Positions 43,701-52,255 of a DNA stretch of 64,000 nt are shown one piece after another (position 1 is the first letter of the stretch; each line of letters opens with the position of its first letter). A model generated the notes under the pieces. It saw nothing but the letters and a program-made list of their open reading frames with translations, had not been told where the DNA came from and ran no database searches. The stretch is from Candidatus Pseudobacter hemicellulosilyticus (GTDB lineage: Bacteria; Bacteroidota; Bacteroidia; Chitinophagales; Chitinophagaceae). A program made the position numbers and the translations under genes. Location of the stretch: NCBI GenBank assembly GCA_029202545.1, contig CP119311.1, positions 558,001-622,000 of the forward strand, given 5' to 3'.

Positions 43701-44498
43701 CCCTACCGTTCCAAAAACTTTGAATGGCGCACCAACTATACCATGGGCTATATAGTGACCAAGATCACAAGAGCAGTGAATACCCCCAATATCTTCAACC
43801 TGGTGCCCGCAGAAGGCGGTTACCTGAATGGTTATCCCGCCCGCGGCCTATGGTCTGTGAACTTCAAAGGACTGGGCGCCAACGATGGTATCCCCACCTT
43901 CCTCAACGAGGACAGCGTGGTGGATAAAGGCGTATACCTGCAATCGGATATGGTGAAATACCTGAAATATGAAGGGCCTGTGGATCCCACGCTGACCGGT
44001 GGTCTCAACAATACTTTCCGCTGGAAAGACCTTTCCCTGAATGTGTTCGTCACTTACCAGATGGGCAGCAAGATCAGGCTCGCACCCGTATTCGGCGCAC
44101 AGTATACCGATCTGGACGCTATGCCCAACGAGTTCGCCGATCGTTATGCTCAGCCCGGCGACGCCCGTTACACCGTAGTACCCGTGGTGAACGACAGGCT
44201 CTACGATACCAAGAACAGCAGCGTATACCCTTTCAACGTATATAACTTCTCCTCCGCCCGGGTGGCCGACGGTGATTTTATTCGCCTGAAATCCGTATCG
44301 CTCTCCTACAATCTGCCGGCCGGTTTCCGCCAGGCGCTGCGGATGAGCAACGCATCAGTGATGGTATCAGCCTACAATCTCTGGCTGCTGTATTCCGATT
44401 CCAAGCTGGAAGGCGCCGATCCCGAGTTCTTCAACACCGGCGGTGTGGCGCAGCCCATTCAGAAACAATTTACCATGACGCTGAGACTTTCATTCTGA
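40779..44498 (+). CDS. SusC/RagA-type TonB-linked outer-membrane receptor with STN domain
   Basis: Outer-membrane transporter of 1239 residues. An N-terminal signal with a long hydrophilic lead (hydrophobic core about 35-51) is followed by an STN (secretin/TonB N-terminal) domain (QTINLSKKNASLQEVFREIEKQSGYQFFYNERLL), which in such receptors contacts the FecR anti-sigma. Then a carboxypeptidase-like domain (IGTVVDATGKPLAGASVKVRGTNKG), plug with the SusC box (SRMLEGRAAGVSVQNVSG, MNGVVVITTKKGK) and a large beta barrel. SusD follows. The STN domain plus the sigma/FecR genes identify a surface-signalling system. The substrate is not evident. Confidence 0.94.
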   Translation: MHSLRSGLSPAVLQQPDGAVTREKSTTAAIPARRLLATLFTLLLMTGTLIGNARVYTQTINLSKKNASLQEVFREIEKQSGYQFFYNERLLNDAKKVNITVKDATLVQALDACFMRQPFTYAIVDKTIVVKKKEESTPSGPLLSFAVESQEAFLDLIGTVVDATGKPLAGASVKVRGTNKGTYTNDKGEFTLANVSAGALLEISFLGHKTREYRVTENSRVIKITLEESATNLEDVVVTGFQTIDRKKFSGASVKLKADDVRMDGQIDVSRMLEGRAAGVSVQNVSGTFGSAPKIRIRGATSITGENKPLWVVDGVVLEEIVNISNDQLSSGDPTTLLGSAVAGLNANDIETFDILKDAAATALYGARAMNGVVVITTKKGKVGKPVISYTGNYSTQLKPSYRDFNIMDSYQQMSVYSDMYQRGFLNYSAVANRADAGVFGKMTELIDSYDSTKGAFGLPNTPEAREAFLMRYATANTDWFDLLFRNQLMQEHSLSLSNGNEKSQSYLSLSYYGDDGWTIADKVKRYTFNFRNTYNVSDKLTLGFQTLSSFRQQRAPGALSRQSNPVFGTFDRDFDINPFSYALNTSRTLTAYDENGNPEYFRRNFAPFNIINELENNYIDLNMIDIKLQGNIGYKFNKNFRYEFVGSVRYAKSNQESNITEHSNMANAYRAAGTSTIRANNRFLYKDPDNPAAQPVVVLPYGGFYNRDENYLKNYDIRNTLYYNQTFGGIHSFTGVVGQQIRYTDRQNTNHTGYGYQYDQGGVPFVDYRILKQSIEQNFQYYGMQNTYDRFAAFYATAGYSFDERFNIGVNGRYDGSNRLGKTSTARWLPTWSVDASWNIDQEGFSKNLDFISYLKLRASYGLTASLGTATNAAIVLRSGITRRPYLDEKENSLTLEELENANLTWEKLHTLNIGLDGGLFNNRLTFALDVFFRNSFDLINSIKTSGIGGQSEKSANFADMRSNGFEIMIGGTPYRSKNFEWRTNYTMGYIVTKITRAVNTPNIFNLVPAEGGYLNGYPARGLWSVNFKGLGANDGIPTFLNEDSVVDKGVYLQSDMVKYLKYEGPVDPTLTGGLNNTFRWKDLSLNVFVTYQMGSKIRLAPVFGAQYTDLDAMPNEFADRYAQPGDARYTVVPVVNDRLYDTKNSSVYPFNVYNFSSARVADGDFIRLKSVSLSYNLPAGFRQALRMSNASVMVSAYNLWLLYSDSKLEGADPEFFNTGGVAQPIQKQFTMTLRLSF

Positions 44499-44532
44499 TC
44501 ACCACCCATTGCGGTCAAAAAAATTGAGCATC

Positions 44533-45999
44533 ATGAACCGACTAATTTGCCTGTATAGTTTCTTAGCAGCCCTCTCGCTGACCGGCTGTACCAAGTTCCT
44601 GGATAAGAACCCAGACAACAGGACTGAACTGAATTCCGTTGAAAAAGTGTCACAGCTGCTGGCTACGGCCTATCCCAATGCCGGTTATATGGCTTTTGCA
44701 GAAGCAGCTTCCGATAATGCCGGCGATAAAGGCACCGGCGACCGGAACCTGATGGCTACCGGGCCCTACAGGTTTGATGATGTAGTAGAGAACAACCGGG
44801 ACTTCACTGAGTACTACTGGATCAACGCCTACGCAGCCATCGCCGCTGCTAACCAGGCGCTCAAAGCCTGTGCTGAGGCTACCAACCCGGAAGCCTATAC
44901 TTCCCAGCGTGGCGAAGGCCTGGTAGCGCGCGCCTATGCGCATTTCATGCTGGTCACCTTCTTTTCCAAAGTATACGATCCTGCCACTGCCGGCAGCGAC
45001 GCGGGTATTCCTTATGTAACCGAACCCGAAACCGAAGTCTTCAGTAACTATGAACGCCGCACGGTCCAGTACGTATATGAGATGATAGAGAAAGACCTGC
45101 TGGAAGGCCTGCCCCTGCTGGATGACACGCGGTATACTATTCCCAAGTACCATTTCACCAAAGCATCCGCAAATGCCTTTGCAGCCCGGTTCTTTCTGTT
45201 CAAACAGGATTACCAGGCAGCAGCCAACCATGCCAGCCGTGTTTTCCCTGATAACAATTTCGCCAACAATATGCGTCCCTGGCTGACTGCTTACAAGAAC
45301 TACACCGCTGATGAGCAGTTCCTCAACTATACCAAAGCCACCGACCCCGCTAACCTGCTGCTGACTGAAGCCGCCTCCGTCTGGGCGCGCAACTTCGCCC
45401 AAAGCCGTTACGGGCTTACACAGCAGCTGAATGCCAAGATCCTGGGAGCCAACGTTACCGGTAACAACAGCTGGGCTTACCGCCAGTACAATTACGGACA
45501 GGACCATCCTGCCATCCTGAAATGGAAGGAGTACTTCTACCGGACATCCGTAAATGCCAATATCGGTTTCCCCTATGTAATGGTGCCCCTGTTCACTACA
45601 GAAGAAGCCCTGCTGAACAGGGCGGAATGTTTTGCCCGCCTGGGTAAAACAGACAGCTGCCTGGCCGATCTGAACACTTTTGCCAGCCAGCGTTTCAACA
45701 GCTACAATTCCCGCACCCATGCCGTTACCGTGGACAAGGCTACCGCCTTCTACGCCGGCACGGATGCTACCCAGGCCCTGATCAATACGACGCTGGATTT
45801 CAAGCGTGCGGAATTTGTACAGGAAGGCATGCGCTGGTTTGATGTGATCCGCAATAAGATCAATATTGTCCATGTATATATTGACCCCGATGATCCCACA
45901 GTGCGCACCACCATTGAAGTACCCCATGGCGATCCGCGCAGGGTATTCCAGATCCCGGAGTCAGCCAAACAGTCCGGCATTGAACTGAACCCACGCTAA
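44533..45999 (+). CDS. RagB/SusD-family substrate-binding lipoprotein
   Basis: Surface lipoprotein of 488 residues that caps the SusC barrel and binds the substrate. The signal sequence ends LSLTGCTKFLD with the lipidated Cys near residue 18. TPR-like helical segments such as VEKVSQLLATAYPNAGYMAFAEAASDN, YYWINAYAAIAAANQALKAC and GEGLVARAYAHFMLVTFFSKVY are typical of SusD, as is the tail FKRAEFVQEGMRWFDVIRNKI. The ATG at 44533 puts the lipobox at the N-terminus. An upstream TTG start would extend it and is less likely. Gap to SusC is 34 nt. Confidence 0.94.
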   Translation: MNRLICLYSFLAALSLTGCTKFLDKNPDNRTELNSVEKVSQLLATAYPNAGYMAFAEAASDNAGDKGTGDRNLMATGPYRFDDVVENNRDFTEYYWINAYAAIAAANQALKACAEATNPEAYTSQRGEGLVARAYAHFMLVTFFSKVYDPATAGSDAGIPYVTEPETEVFSNYERRTVQYVYEMIEKDLLEGLPLLDDTRYTIPKYHFTKASANAFAARFFLFKQDYQAAANHASRVFPDNNFANNMRPWLTAYKNYTADEQFLNYTKATDPANLLLTEAASVWARNFAQSRYGLTQQLNAKILGANVTGNNSWAYRQYNYGQDHPAILKWKEYFYRTSVNANIGFPYVMVPLFTTEEALLNRAECFARLGKTDSCLADLNTFASQRFNSYNSRTHAVTVDKATAFYAGTDATQALINTTLDFKRAEFVQEGMRWFDVIRNKINIVHVYIDPDDPTVRTTIEVPHGDPRRVFQIPESAKQSGIELNPR

Positions 46000-46027
46000 C
46001 CGTTCAAGCACCATCAAATTATATGCA

Positions 46028-47407
46028 ATGAGAACATTCACCCATTATATTATCGGCAGCTGCCTGGCGCTCTCCCTGTTCAGCAGCTGTAAAAAAGATG
46101 AGCTGGATACCAGCTACGAACTGAATGGCCTGGGCGGAGATACCTGGGCTAAAGGAGAGATTGACAAATGGATCAACGATAACCTCACAGTCCCCTATAA
46201 TATGGAGATCCTGTACAAATGGGATCAGTTCAATGCAGGAGACGTGAACAAGACGCTGGTGCCGCCGCAGGAAGACAAAGTGCTGCCCCTGCTGCAGACC
46301 ATCAACAAGATATGGATAGAGCCGTATGTAAAGGCCGGCGGCCTTACGTTCATGAAGAAGTATATCATCAAGCAGATCGCACTGGTGGGCAGCCCCAGCT
46401 ACAACAGCAACGGGACCATTACCCTGGGTGAAGCTGAAGGAGGTAAAAAGATCATCCTCTATACGGTCAATGATTTCACCAATGCCAACCGCGGCGCAGT
46501 AGAAGGCCGGATGCGCACCATCCACCACGAGTTTGCACATATCCTGCACCAGACGGTCCTGTTCACCCCGGACTATGAGCGGATAACAGCAGCCGATTAT
46601 ACCGGCGATTGGACCAACGTAAGCCAGGCTACAGCCCGCTCCAAGGGTTTCGTTTCTCCCTATGCCATGTCTTCCAAAGAAGAGGACTTCGTGGAAATGG
46701 TGGCGCATATGCTGGTATACGGACCTGATGGTTTTGAAGCCATCGTCAATTCTTCTTCCACTACTGCAGGCCGTGACGCCCTGCGCAAGAAACAGGCCAT
46801 TGTAGTGGCTTATTACAAGTCGGTCTGGAACATTGATTTTTCCCTGCTGCAACGTTATGTTGGCGAGGCGCTGGATGCGGTATCCCCTGTTGCTGTTACA
46901 CCCCTGACGGCAGCGCTGGGCTTCGGCAAGCAGTACAAAGCTATCCGCAGCGTGAAGGAAATGCAGACTTCCGAAGGCTTCAAAAGCGCCATGAATGAAG
47001 CCAATACCACCCTGCAGAACACCTTTACCGCTATCTATACTATCGACAGCATGGCCCTGCGTTTCAACAAAACGGATACAGCCACGCTGAACATCAAGTT
47101 CTATTCACTGACAGCACCGGCCACCCTGTATACCGCCTCCTTTAAATACAAGTTCACGGTCAATGCCAGTGGGGTGTATACTTTTGAGAATCCGGTAGCT
47201 TCCGGCGCCGAGGCGGCATTTGGGAATGCCAGGCTGATTGGCAACTATGTCCTGCCCCTGATCCTTTTCTTCAGCTCGCACCCCTTCAAACCGGACTGGA
47301 TCAATGGAAAGCTGGATCGTTTCTCCACCATACAGGTGGGCAAATGGATAGCGCAGGATGACAACTCCCTGTATTTTATTGGCAACCTCAGCACTTCGGA
47401 CCTCTGA
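46028..47407 (+). CDS. Substrate import-associated zinc metallohydrolase lipoprotein
   Basis: Lipoprotein of 459 residues (signal ending SLFSSCKKDE, Cys about residue 21) with a zincin domain holding the motif HHEFAHILHQ (His167-Glu-Phe-Ala-His171). It belongs to the group always found next to TonB/SusD genes (TIGR04549-type). Its downstream partner is a DUF4302 protein, as in other genomes. The likely role is to cut a protein or peptide substrate at the cell surface before uptake by the neighbouring SusC/SusD pair. The specificity is not known. The SusD gene ends 28 nt upstream, and the stop is 34 nt from the next ATG. Confidence 0.88.
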   Translation: MRTFTHYIIGSCLALSLFSSCKKDELDTSYELNGLGGDTWAKGEIDKWINDNLTVPYNMEILYKWDQFNAGDVNKTLVPPQEDKVLPLLQTINKIWIEPYVKAGGLTFMKKYIIKQIALVGSPSYNSNGTITLGEAEGGKKIILYTVNDFTNANRGAVEGRMRTIHHEFAHILHQTVLFTPDYERITAADYTGDWTNVSQATARSKGFVSPYAMSSKEEDFVEMVAHMLVYGPDGFEAIVNSSSTTAGRDALRKKQAIVVAYYKSVWNIDFSLLQRYVGEALDAVSPVAVTPLTAALGFGKQYKAIRSVKEMQTSEGFKSAMNEANTTLQNTFTAIYTIDSMALRFNKTDTATLNIKFYSLTAPATLYTASFKYKFTVNASGVYTFENPVASGAEAAFGNARLIGNYVLPLILFFSSHPFKPDWINGKLDRFSTIQVGKWIAQDDNSLYFIGNLSTSDL

Positions 47408-47441
47408 TGGACGATCCTACAAACGCAACAAACTAATGGAT

Positions 47442-48791
47442 ATGAAAAAACATCTCTTTTATATACTTTGCCTGATGGCGGTACTGGCCTCCTGCAAAAA
47501 GGACAGCACCCGCGTTTTCGAAGAAAAGGCGGACGTCCGGGTAGGCAAGACCCTCACAGCTTTCCAGCAGGCGCTTACCGCCGCACCCAATGGCTGGAAA
47601 GCCGTGCTGTACCCCAAGGGGGGCGGCGGCTATAGCTTCTGGATGAAGTTCAACAATGAGAACCGCGTGACCATGGTCAGCGATTTTGATGATGAGACCT
47701 CCACCCAGGTGAAAAGCAGCAGCTACCGGCTGAAATCCCTGCAGCAGCCCGTCCTCATCTTTGACACCTATTCGTATATCCACCTGCTGGCCGATCCTAC
47801 GCCCAGCATCAGCGGCGGCGGCAATGACGGCCGTGGCCTCTCTTCCGACTTTGAATTCATGCTGCTGGAAGGGCTGATAGATTCTCTGAGCAAGGGATTG
47901 CCGATAGATAAAATGTCACTCACCGGCCGCTTCAACGGGGTGGTGATCAGCCTCACAAAAGCTACTGCAGCTGAAGAGACCGCCTATCAGAACGGCGAAC
48001 TCTTTGACCTGATGCTGCCCGTTGCGCAATATGTTTCTACCAATACCTACCTGTTCCTGAATATCGGCGACGAGAAAAAGCTGCAGGTATCACTGGACCC
48101 CGGCAGGAAGAATTTCAGCCTGGGCTGGGAGATAGGCGGTGTGGTATATTCCAGCAATTCTCCCTTTGCTTTCACCCTGAATGGCATTCAGCTGCAAAAG
48201 CCGGTAGAATACAATGGGAAGTCATTCTCAGAAATGTTCTGGGATGACGCCGCCCAGGAACTCTATATCAATCTTGATGGCAAAAGAACAGTTGTACAGG
48301 TATCGCCCACCCCCATCCTGCCGCTGCACCTGGTGATCGGCACCACTGGTTTCTCTTCCATCCTGTTGCCTGCCGCAGGCACTTTCCCTGGCTGGTCCAC
48401 CGATTTCAGCACCAGGCGGTCAGCAGCCGCTGCTTCCATGCTGGCAGGCCCTTACCGGCTGACCATGGGCAGAATGGAGTTTGAATTCAACTCCAGCCTG
48501 AAGACCATGACCATCTGGCTGGAGATATTCCAGGGAACTGCCGGCTTTATAGCCACTTTCAGTTATACCTACACGAAAACACAGGCTGGCGAATTCAAGT
48601 TCACCCCGGCCGATCCCGCTGCCAATGGCAATGGTGCGCTGATCATAACGGATATGGCGCCGCTGCTGACCCAGCGGATCAATGCTGATCATTTTGTACT
48701 TGAATACCTGAATGACGTCAATGAGGGTAACCTCGGCGTGATCAAAAGCGTAGAGCATTCCGACTTCAGTTTATCCGGCTATTTCTTATAA
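47442..48791 (+). CDS. DUF4302 lipoprotein
   Basis: Lipoprotein of 449 residues with a signal ending AVLASCKKDST (Cys near residue 18). The body carries the DUF4302 features: TAFQQALTAAPNGWKAVLYPKGGGGYSFWMKFNNENRVTMVSDFD and LIFDTYSYIHLLADP. Such proteins occur with the zinc metallohydrolase just upstream, in SusCD-type uptake loci, and are probably a surface-exposed accessory binding protein. No enzymatic motif is visible. The ATG at 47442 is chosen (another is two codons earlier) because it best fits a lipoprotein signal. It ends the operon just before a strong terminator. Confidence 0.88.
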   Translation: MKKHLFYILCLMAVLASCKKDSTRVFEEKADVRVGKTLTAFQQALTAAPNGWKAVLYPKGGGGYSFWMKFNNENRVTMVSDFDDETSTQVKSSSYRLKSLQQPVLIFDTYSYIHLLADPTPSISGGGNDGRGLSSDFEFMLLEGLIDSLSKGLPIDKMSLTGRFNGVVISLTKATAAEETAYQNGELFDLMLPVAQYVSTNTYLFLNIGDEKKLQVSLDPGRKNFSLGWEIGGVVYSSNSPFAFTLNGIQLQKPVEYNGKSFSEMFWDDAAQELYINLDGKRTVVQVSPTPILPLHLVIGTTGFSSILLPAAGTFPGWSTDFSTRRSAAAASMLAGPYRLTMGRMEFEFNSSLKTMTIWLEIFQGTAGFIATFSYTYTKTQAGEFKFTPADPAANGNGALIITDMAPLLTQRINADHFVLEYLNDVNEGNLGVIKSVEHSDFSLSGYFL

Positions 48792-48816
48792 GGATTACAC
48801 CACGGCACATGAACTG

Positions 48817-48846
48817 GCTGCCCCCTCTATGGGGGCAGCTTTTTTT
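48817..48846 (+). terminator. Intrinsic terminator of the SusCD/metallohydrolase operon
   Basis: GCTGCCCCC pairs with GGGGGCAGC (9 bp) around the loop TCTAT, followed by seven T residues. It separates this operon from the HipA-like gene that starts 33 nt later. Confidence 0.94.
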
Positions 48847-48878
48847 AGGTCCTGCCAAATGTTCTACCTTTACCTGGT

Positions 48879-49676
48879 ATGCAATCACCATCCATTTCCC
48901 TGAGAACAGTACAGGTCACAAGGTACGTAACGCCCCTCCGCGAGGGCGGTTCACTGCCGGCCATTGCAGAAGCAGACGATGGCTTTTTATATGTGCTGAA
49001 ATTCAGGGGCGCCGGCCAGGGCGTCAAGGCCCTGATAGCAGAACTGATAGGCGGGGAAATTGCCCGCACCCTGGGCTTTAAGGTACCCGAAATAGTATTT
49101 GCCTCACTGGACAGCGCTTTTGGCCGCACTGAACCGGATGAGGAGATCCAGGACCTGCTCAAGGCCAGCGTAGGGCTTAACCTGGCCCTGCATTACCTGT
49201 CGGGCTCCATCTCCTTTGATCCCGTGGTCAATAAAGTAGATCCGCTGCTGGCGGCTTCTATTGTATGGATGGATTGCCTGCTCACCAATGTAGACCGTAC
49301 CGCCCGCAATACCAATATGCTGGTCTGGAACAAAGAGCTATGGCTGATAGACCATGGCGCTTCCCTCTATTTCCATCATTCCTGGGACAGGTGGGAAGAG
49401 CAGGCCAGCCGGCCCTTTGCACAGATCAAAGACCATGTGCTGCTGCCTTTTGCTTCGGAACTGGATAAGGCTGATGCGCTCCTGCGTCCCCTGCTCACCG
49501 AAGAACGTATTGCCGGTATACTGGCCGCCATTCCGGATGACTGGATCAGTGGCGGCTCCTGGACCGGCACACCGGACAATATCCGCCAGGTGTATCAGCA
49601 ATTCTTACTGACCCGTATCGCCTCCTCTGCTAATTTTTTAAAAGAAGCGCAGCATGCAAGACAGACACTTATTTGA
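48879..49676 (+). CDS. HipA-like kinase fold protein
   Basis: Protein of 265 residues related to the HipA/PI3-4-kinase-like fold. The N-terminus has the Gly-rich loop and lysine (GSLPAIAEADDGFLYVLKF), the middle the catalytic loop-like DCLLTNVDRTARNTNMLVWNK, and a DHG metal-binding triad in LWLIDHGASLYF (near 158). It is much shorter than HipA toxins (about 440) and lacks their HipA N-terminal domain, so it belongs to a lone HipA-like family of unknown substrate. It overlaps the DUF3037 gene by 23 nt, which means they are a translationally coupled pair. No HipB-type HTH partner is present. A TACCTTTA near-match to the -7 box lies just upstream. Confidence 0.8.
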   Translation: MQSPSISLRTVQVTRYVTPLREGGSLPAIAEADDGFLYVLKFRGAGQGVKALIAELIGGEIARTLGFKVPEIVFASLDSAFGRTEPDEEIQDLLKASVGLNLALHYLSGSISFDPVVNKVDPLLAASIVWMDCLLTNVDRTARNTNMLVWNKELWLIDHGASLYFHHSWDRWEEQASRPFAQIKDHVLLPFASELDKADALLRPLLTEERIAGILAAIPDDWISGGSWTGTPDNIRQVYQQFLLTRIASSANFLKEAQHARQTLI

Positions 49677-50031
49677 GTACGCCATCGTCCGGGTAGTGCC
49701 CCGGGTGGAACGGGAAGAATTCCTGAACGTTGGCGTGATCCTCTATTGCCGGCAGCATCGTTTCCTGCAAACCTTGCATACCCTCAATGAGGATCGTCTC
49801 CGCGCTTTGTGCAGTAAGGTGGATATGGAAGAAGTGAAAGCACACCTGTTATCTTTTGAACAGATCAGCCAGGGTGGCGCCGGCCCCATCGGACAACTGG
49901 ACATAGCCTCCCGCTTCCGCTGGCTCACCGCTACCCGCAGTACTATCCTGCAAACCTCCAAAGTACATCCGGGCCTCTGTACGGATCCGCTGACAGCTTT
50001 GCAGAAAATGCATGCAGAGCTGGTGTTATAA
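49654..50031 (+). CDS. DUF3037 protein, partner of the HipA-like kinase
   Basis: Small protein of 125 residues with the DUF3037 pattern: FEYAIVRVVPRVEREEFLNVGVILYCRQHRFL and the central segment RFRWLTATRSTILQTSKVHPGLCTDP. It begins inside the end of the HipA-like gene and is transcribed with it. DUF3037 proteins are frequently paired with HipA-like kinases in many phyla, but their job is not known. Candidate roles are substrate or regulator of the kinase. No signal peptide or membrane segment is seen. Confidence 0.85.
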   Translation: MQDRHLFEYAIVRVVPRVEREEFLNVGVILYCRQHRFLQTLHTLNEDRLRALCSKVDMEEVKAHLLSFEQISQGGAGPIGQLDIASRFRWLTATRSTILQTSKVHPGLCTDPLTALQKMHAELVL

Positions 50032-50044
50032 ATAATTTTGGGAC

Positions 50045-50101
50045 GAACCAAGGGCTGTTGCGGTGGAAACAGTATCTGTATATTGCAGCAGGCCCTGGTT
50101 C
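50045..50101. repeat. Long imperfect hairpin between two convergent genes
   Basis: GAACCAAGGGCTGTTGC (50045-50061) pairs with GCAGCAGGCCCTGGTTC (50085-50101) with one bulge on each side and one G-T pair, loop of about 23 nt. It lies in the gap after DUF3037 and before the end of the lipid kinase, so it may work as a terminator, though no T run follows. Confidence 0.45.
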
Positions 50102-50167
50102 TGCCTTGACTATTTCCTGTTGGCTTATACCCGGCTTGTTGAAATGGCGGTGTTCCCTGAAACAATA

Positions 50168-51064
50168 TCAGTCTGCCTGCTTACCAACTGGCACCTGCAA
50201 CCGTAATTTACCCGCCAGTATCTCCGCTTCTATGGTATCCGTTCTGCCAAGATATTCACCATCTACCTGGAAATGCATTTTACGGGTGGTCCGTATGCTG
50301 ACGGATGTAGCCTGGTACACACTGATCTTTTCCGGGTTGAAAGGCCTTGGTCCCAGCAGCATCTTGAACAGCTCGGAAATAGCCAGCCGGTGGATGATGA
50401 TCACTTCAAACCGGCCGTCGGACAGGTCCCCTTCCGGGTTGATCACCGCCCCCGTACCATAGCGGGTAGCATTGGCCAGCACCACCATAAAGGCCCGGTG
50501 TGTGCTGGGCTGACCATTTGTGGCAATATCTACCCACATTTCTTTTTGGGTCCACAATGTTTTGATGATCTTGCTGGCGTAACCCAGCTTACCGCGCAGG
50601 TTCCCTTCTTCAAAATGTTTGATCAGGGTAGCGTTCAAACCGATATCACTGAGGTGTAAACAGATATGTTTCTTGTTGATCCGGATCACATCCGTCAGCC
50701 TGCTGTTACCGGCGGATAATACTTCCAGGGCGGCAGCCGGGTCCTCCGGGATAGCCAGTTCCCTGGCCATGCCATTGGCCGATCCGGCAGGCAGTATACC
50801 CAGTGTGATGCCGGTTCCCAGCAGCAGCCGGGCCAGGAAAGAGACCGTTCCGTCCCCACCCACCGCTACGGCCATCACGGGGCGCAGCTTCTCTATCCGC
50901 TGCTCCAGAACGGACGCTTCAACGGAAGCATCCAGCAGCTGGAAATGCAGGTCGTGGCCGCTGTCCCGGAAATGTTCCCGGATAAGGGCCTGCCAGTCGA
51001 TCCCCGACCTGCTTCCCGATTGGGGATTGATCACAAAAAGTATAACCGGGGCAAAAGGGGTCAT
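50168..51064 (-). CDS. Diacylglycerol/lipid kinase family protein (YegS/DgkB-like)
   Basis: Cytoplasmic or membrane-associated kinase of 298 residues with the DAGK catalytic fold. Motifs: VINPQSGSRSGIDW, AVGGDGTVSFLARLLLGTG (nucleotide-binding GGDGT near residue 70), GILPAGSANGMARELAIPEDP and the C-terminal MHFQVDGEYL. Members phosphorylate diacylglycerol, sphingoid or other lipids. The ATG at 51064 is preferred to a GTG two codons earlier. It is transcribed away from an App1-type phosphatidate phosphatase from the same 72-nt region, so the two may act on the same lipid in opposite directions. Confidence 0.88.
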   Translation of the reverse strand: MTPFAPVILFVINPQSGSRSGIDWQALIREHFRDSGHDLHFQLLDASVEASVLEQRIEKLRPVMAVAVGGDGTVSFLARLLLGTGITLGILPAGSANGMARELAIPEDPAAALEVLSAGNSRLTDVIRINKKHICLHLSDIGLNATLIKHFEEGNLRGKLGYASKIIKTLWTQKEMWVDIATNGQPSTHRAFMVVLANATRYGTGAVINPEGDLSDGRFEVIIIHRLAISELFKMLLGPRPFNPEKISVYQATSVSIRTTRKMHFQVDGEYLGRTDTIEAEILAGKLRLQVPVGKQAD

Positions 51065-51136
51065 GCGCACAATTTTTTATATATTCCTGAATGGGTTATC
51101 CTACCCATGCTAACAACAATTATTCCCTGTTGCGGA

Positions 51137-52174
51137 ATGAAAAAGTTAAAAGAAATAGTATTCCGTTGGATGCGCCTCAGCAACCGGCCCGTTGTTAAAC
51201 TATACCATGGTTTCGGCGGTAATGGCCAGCTCGTGATCTATGGCCATGTGCTGGCCATCAGTCCCCTGCCCCGGAAAAAATACCGGCAGAATGTATGGAC
51301 CAATACCCTGGCGCTGATCCGCCTCTTTATGGTAAAGCCCATCGCCGGCGTGGAAGTACTGCTCAACTATGAAGGCGCTGCCGTCAGGGCCACCACGGAC
51401 ACTGATGGCTTTTTCCGCCTGCAATGGAAACCGGCGCAGATGCCCGCACCCGGCTGGCATACCGTGGAAGTGGTCATTGAGAACGGACCCAGCGCATCGC
51501 TTAAAGGCATCAGCGGCGAAGGAGAACTGCTGGCGCCGGACCCCGGCCAATACGCCATTATCTCTGACATTGACGATACCTTTCTTATTTCCCATAGCTC
51601 TAACCTGCGCAAGCGGCTCTTTGTATTACTGACGCAGAACGCTTATAGCCGCCAGCCTTTTGAAGACGTAGTCAGACATTACCAGGCACTGGCAAAGGCA
51701 GGCTCCGTCAATGGCGGCAGCAACCCTTTCTTTTATGTATCCAGCAGTGAATGGAACCTGTATAATTATATCCTGGATTTTACCCGTAAGAATGAGCTGC
51801 CCAAAGGCGTGTTCCTGCTGAGCCAGCTGAAACGACTATCGGAAGCCTGGAAAACGGGACAGAACAAACATGCCACCAAGTTCACGCGAATTGTGCGGAT
51901 ACTGGAAGCTTTCCCTGATCAGCAATTCATTTTACTGGGCGATGATTCCCAGCAGGACCCGGTGATCTATGCTTCTGTGGCAGAACATTTTGGTACAAGG
52001 ATCAGGGCTGTTTACCTGCGCAATGTTTTTCCTAAGAACAAAGCAATGGTGGATACGGCCATCGCCGGCATAACAGCAGCAGGCATCCCTGTTTGTCATT
52101 TCACCCATAGCCGGGAGGCTATTGCGCATTCGGCAGCCATTGGGCTTATAAGCCCGGAACAACCGCTCCCATAG
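51137..52174 (+). CDS. App1-type phosphatase (DUF2183), putative phosphatidate phosphatase
   Basis: Protein of 345 residues. The HAD-like phosphatase motif ISDIDDTFLIS (DIDDT, about 144-148) and later the acidic FILLGDDSQQDPVIYASVAEHF match the App1/DUF2183 family, which dephosphorylates phosphatidate in yeast. The N-terminal about 90 residues form a beta-domain (LYHGFGGNGQLVIYGHVL, TTDTDGFFRLQW). The ATG at 51137 (MKKLKEIVF) is preferred over upstream in-frame starts because the longer frame would run into the divergent kinase gene. Function is predicted, not shown in bacteria. Confidence 0.85.
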   Translation: MKKLKEIVFRWMRLSNRPVVKLYHGFGGNGQLVIYGHVLAISPLPRKKYRQNVWTNTLALIRLFMVKPIAGVEVLLNYEGAAVRATTDTDGFFRLQWKPAQMPAPGWHTVEVVIENGPSASLKGISGEGELLAPDPGQYAIISDIDDTFLISHSSNLRKRLFVLLTQNAYSRQPFEDVVRHYQALAKAGSVNGGSNPFFYVSSSEWNLYNYILDFTRKNELPKGVFLLSQLKRLSEAWKTGQNKHATKFTRIVRILEAFPDQQFILLGDDSQQDPVIYASVAEHFGTRIRAVYLRNVFPKNKAMVDTAIAGITAAGIPVCHFTHSREAIAHSAAIGLISPEQPLP

Positions 52175-52255
52175 TCATTACCCGGCCTTCTGGAGCAGCA
52201 TACAAGAAGGACTGCATACCATCTTCCCAAAATAACCCTCAACTATAACCGAAGA

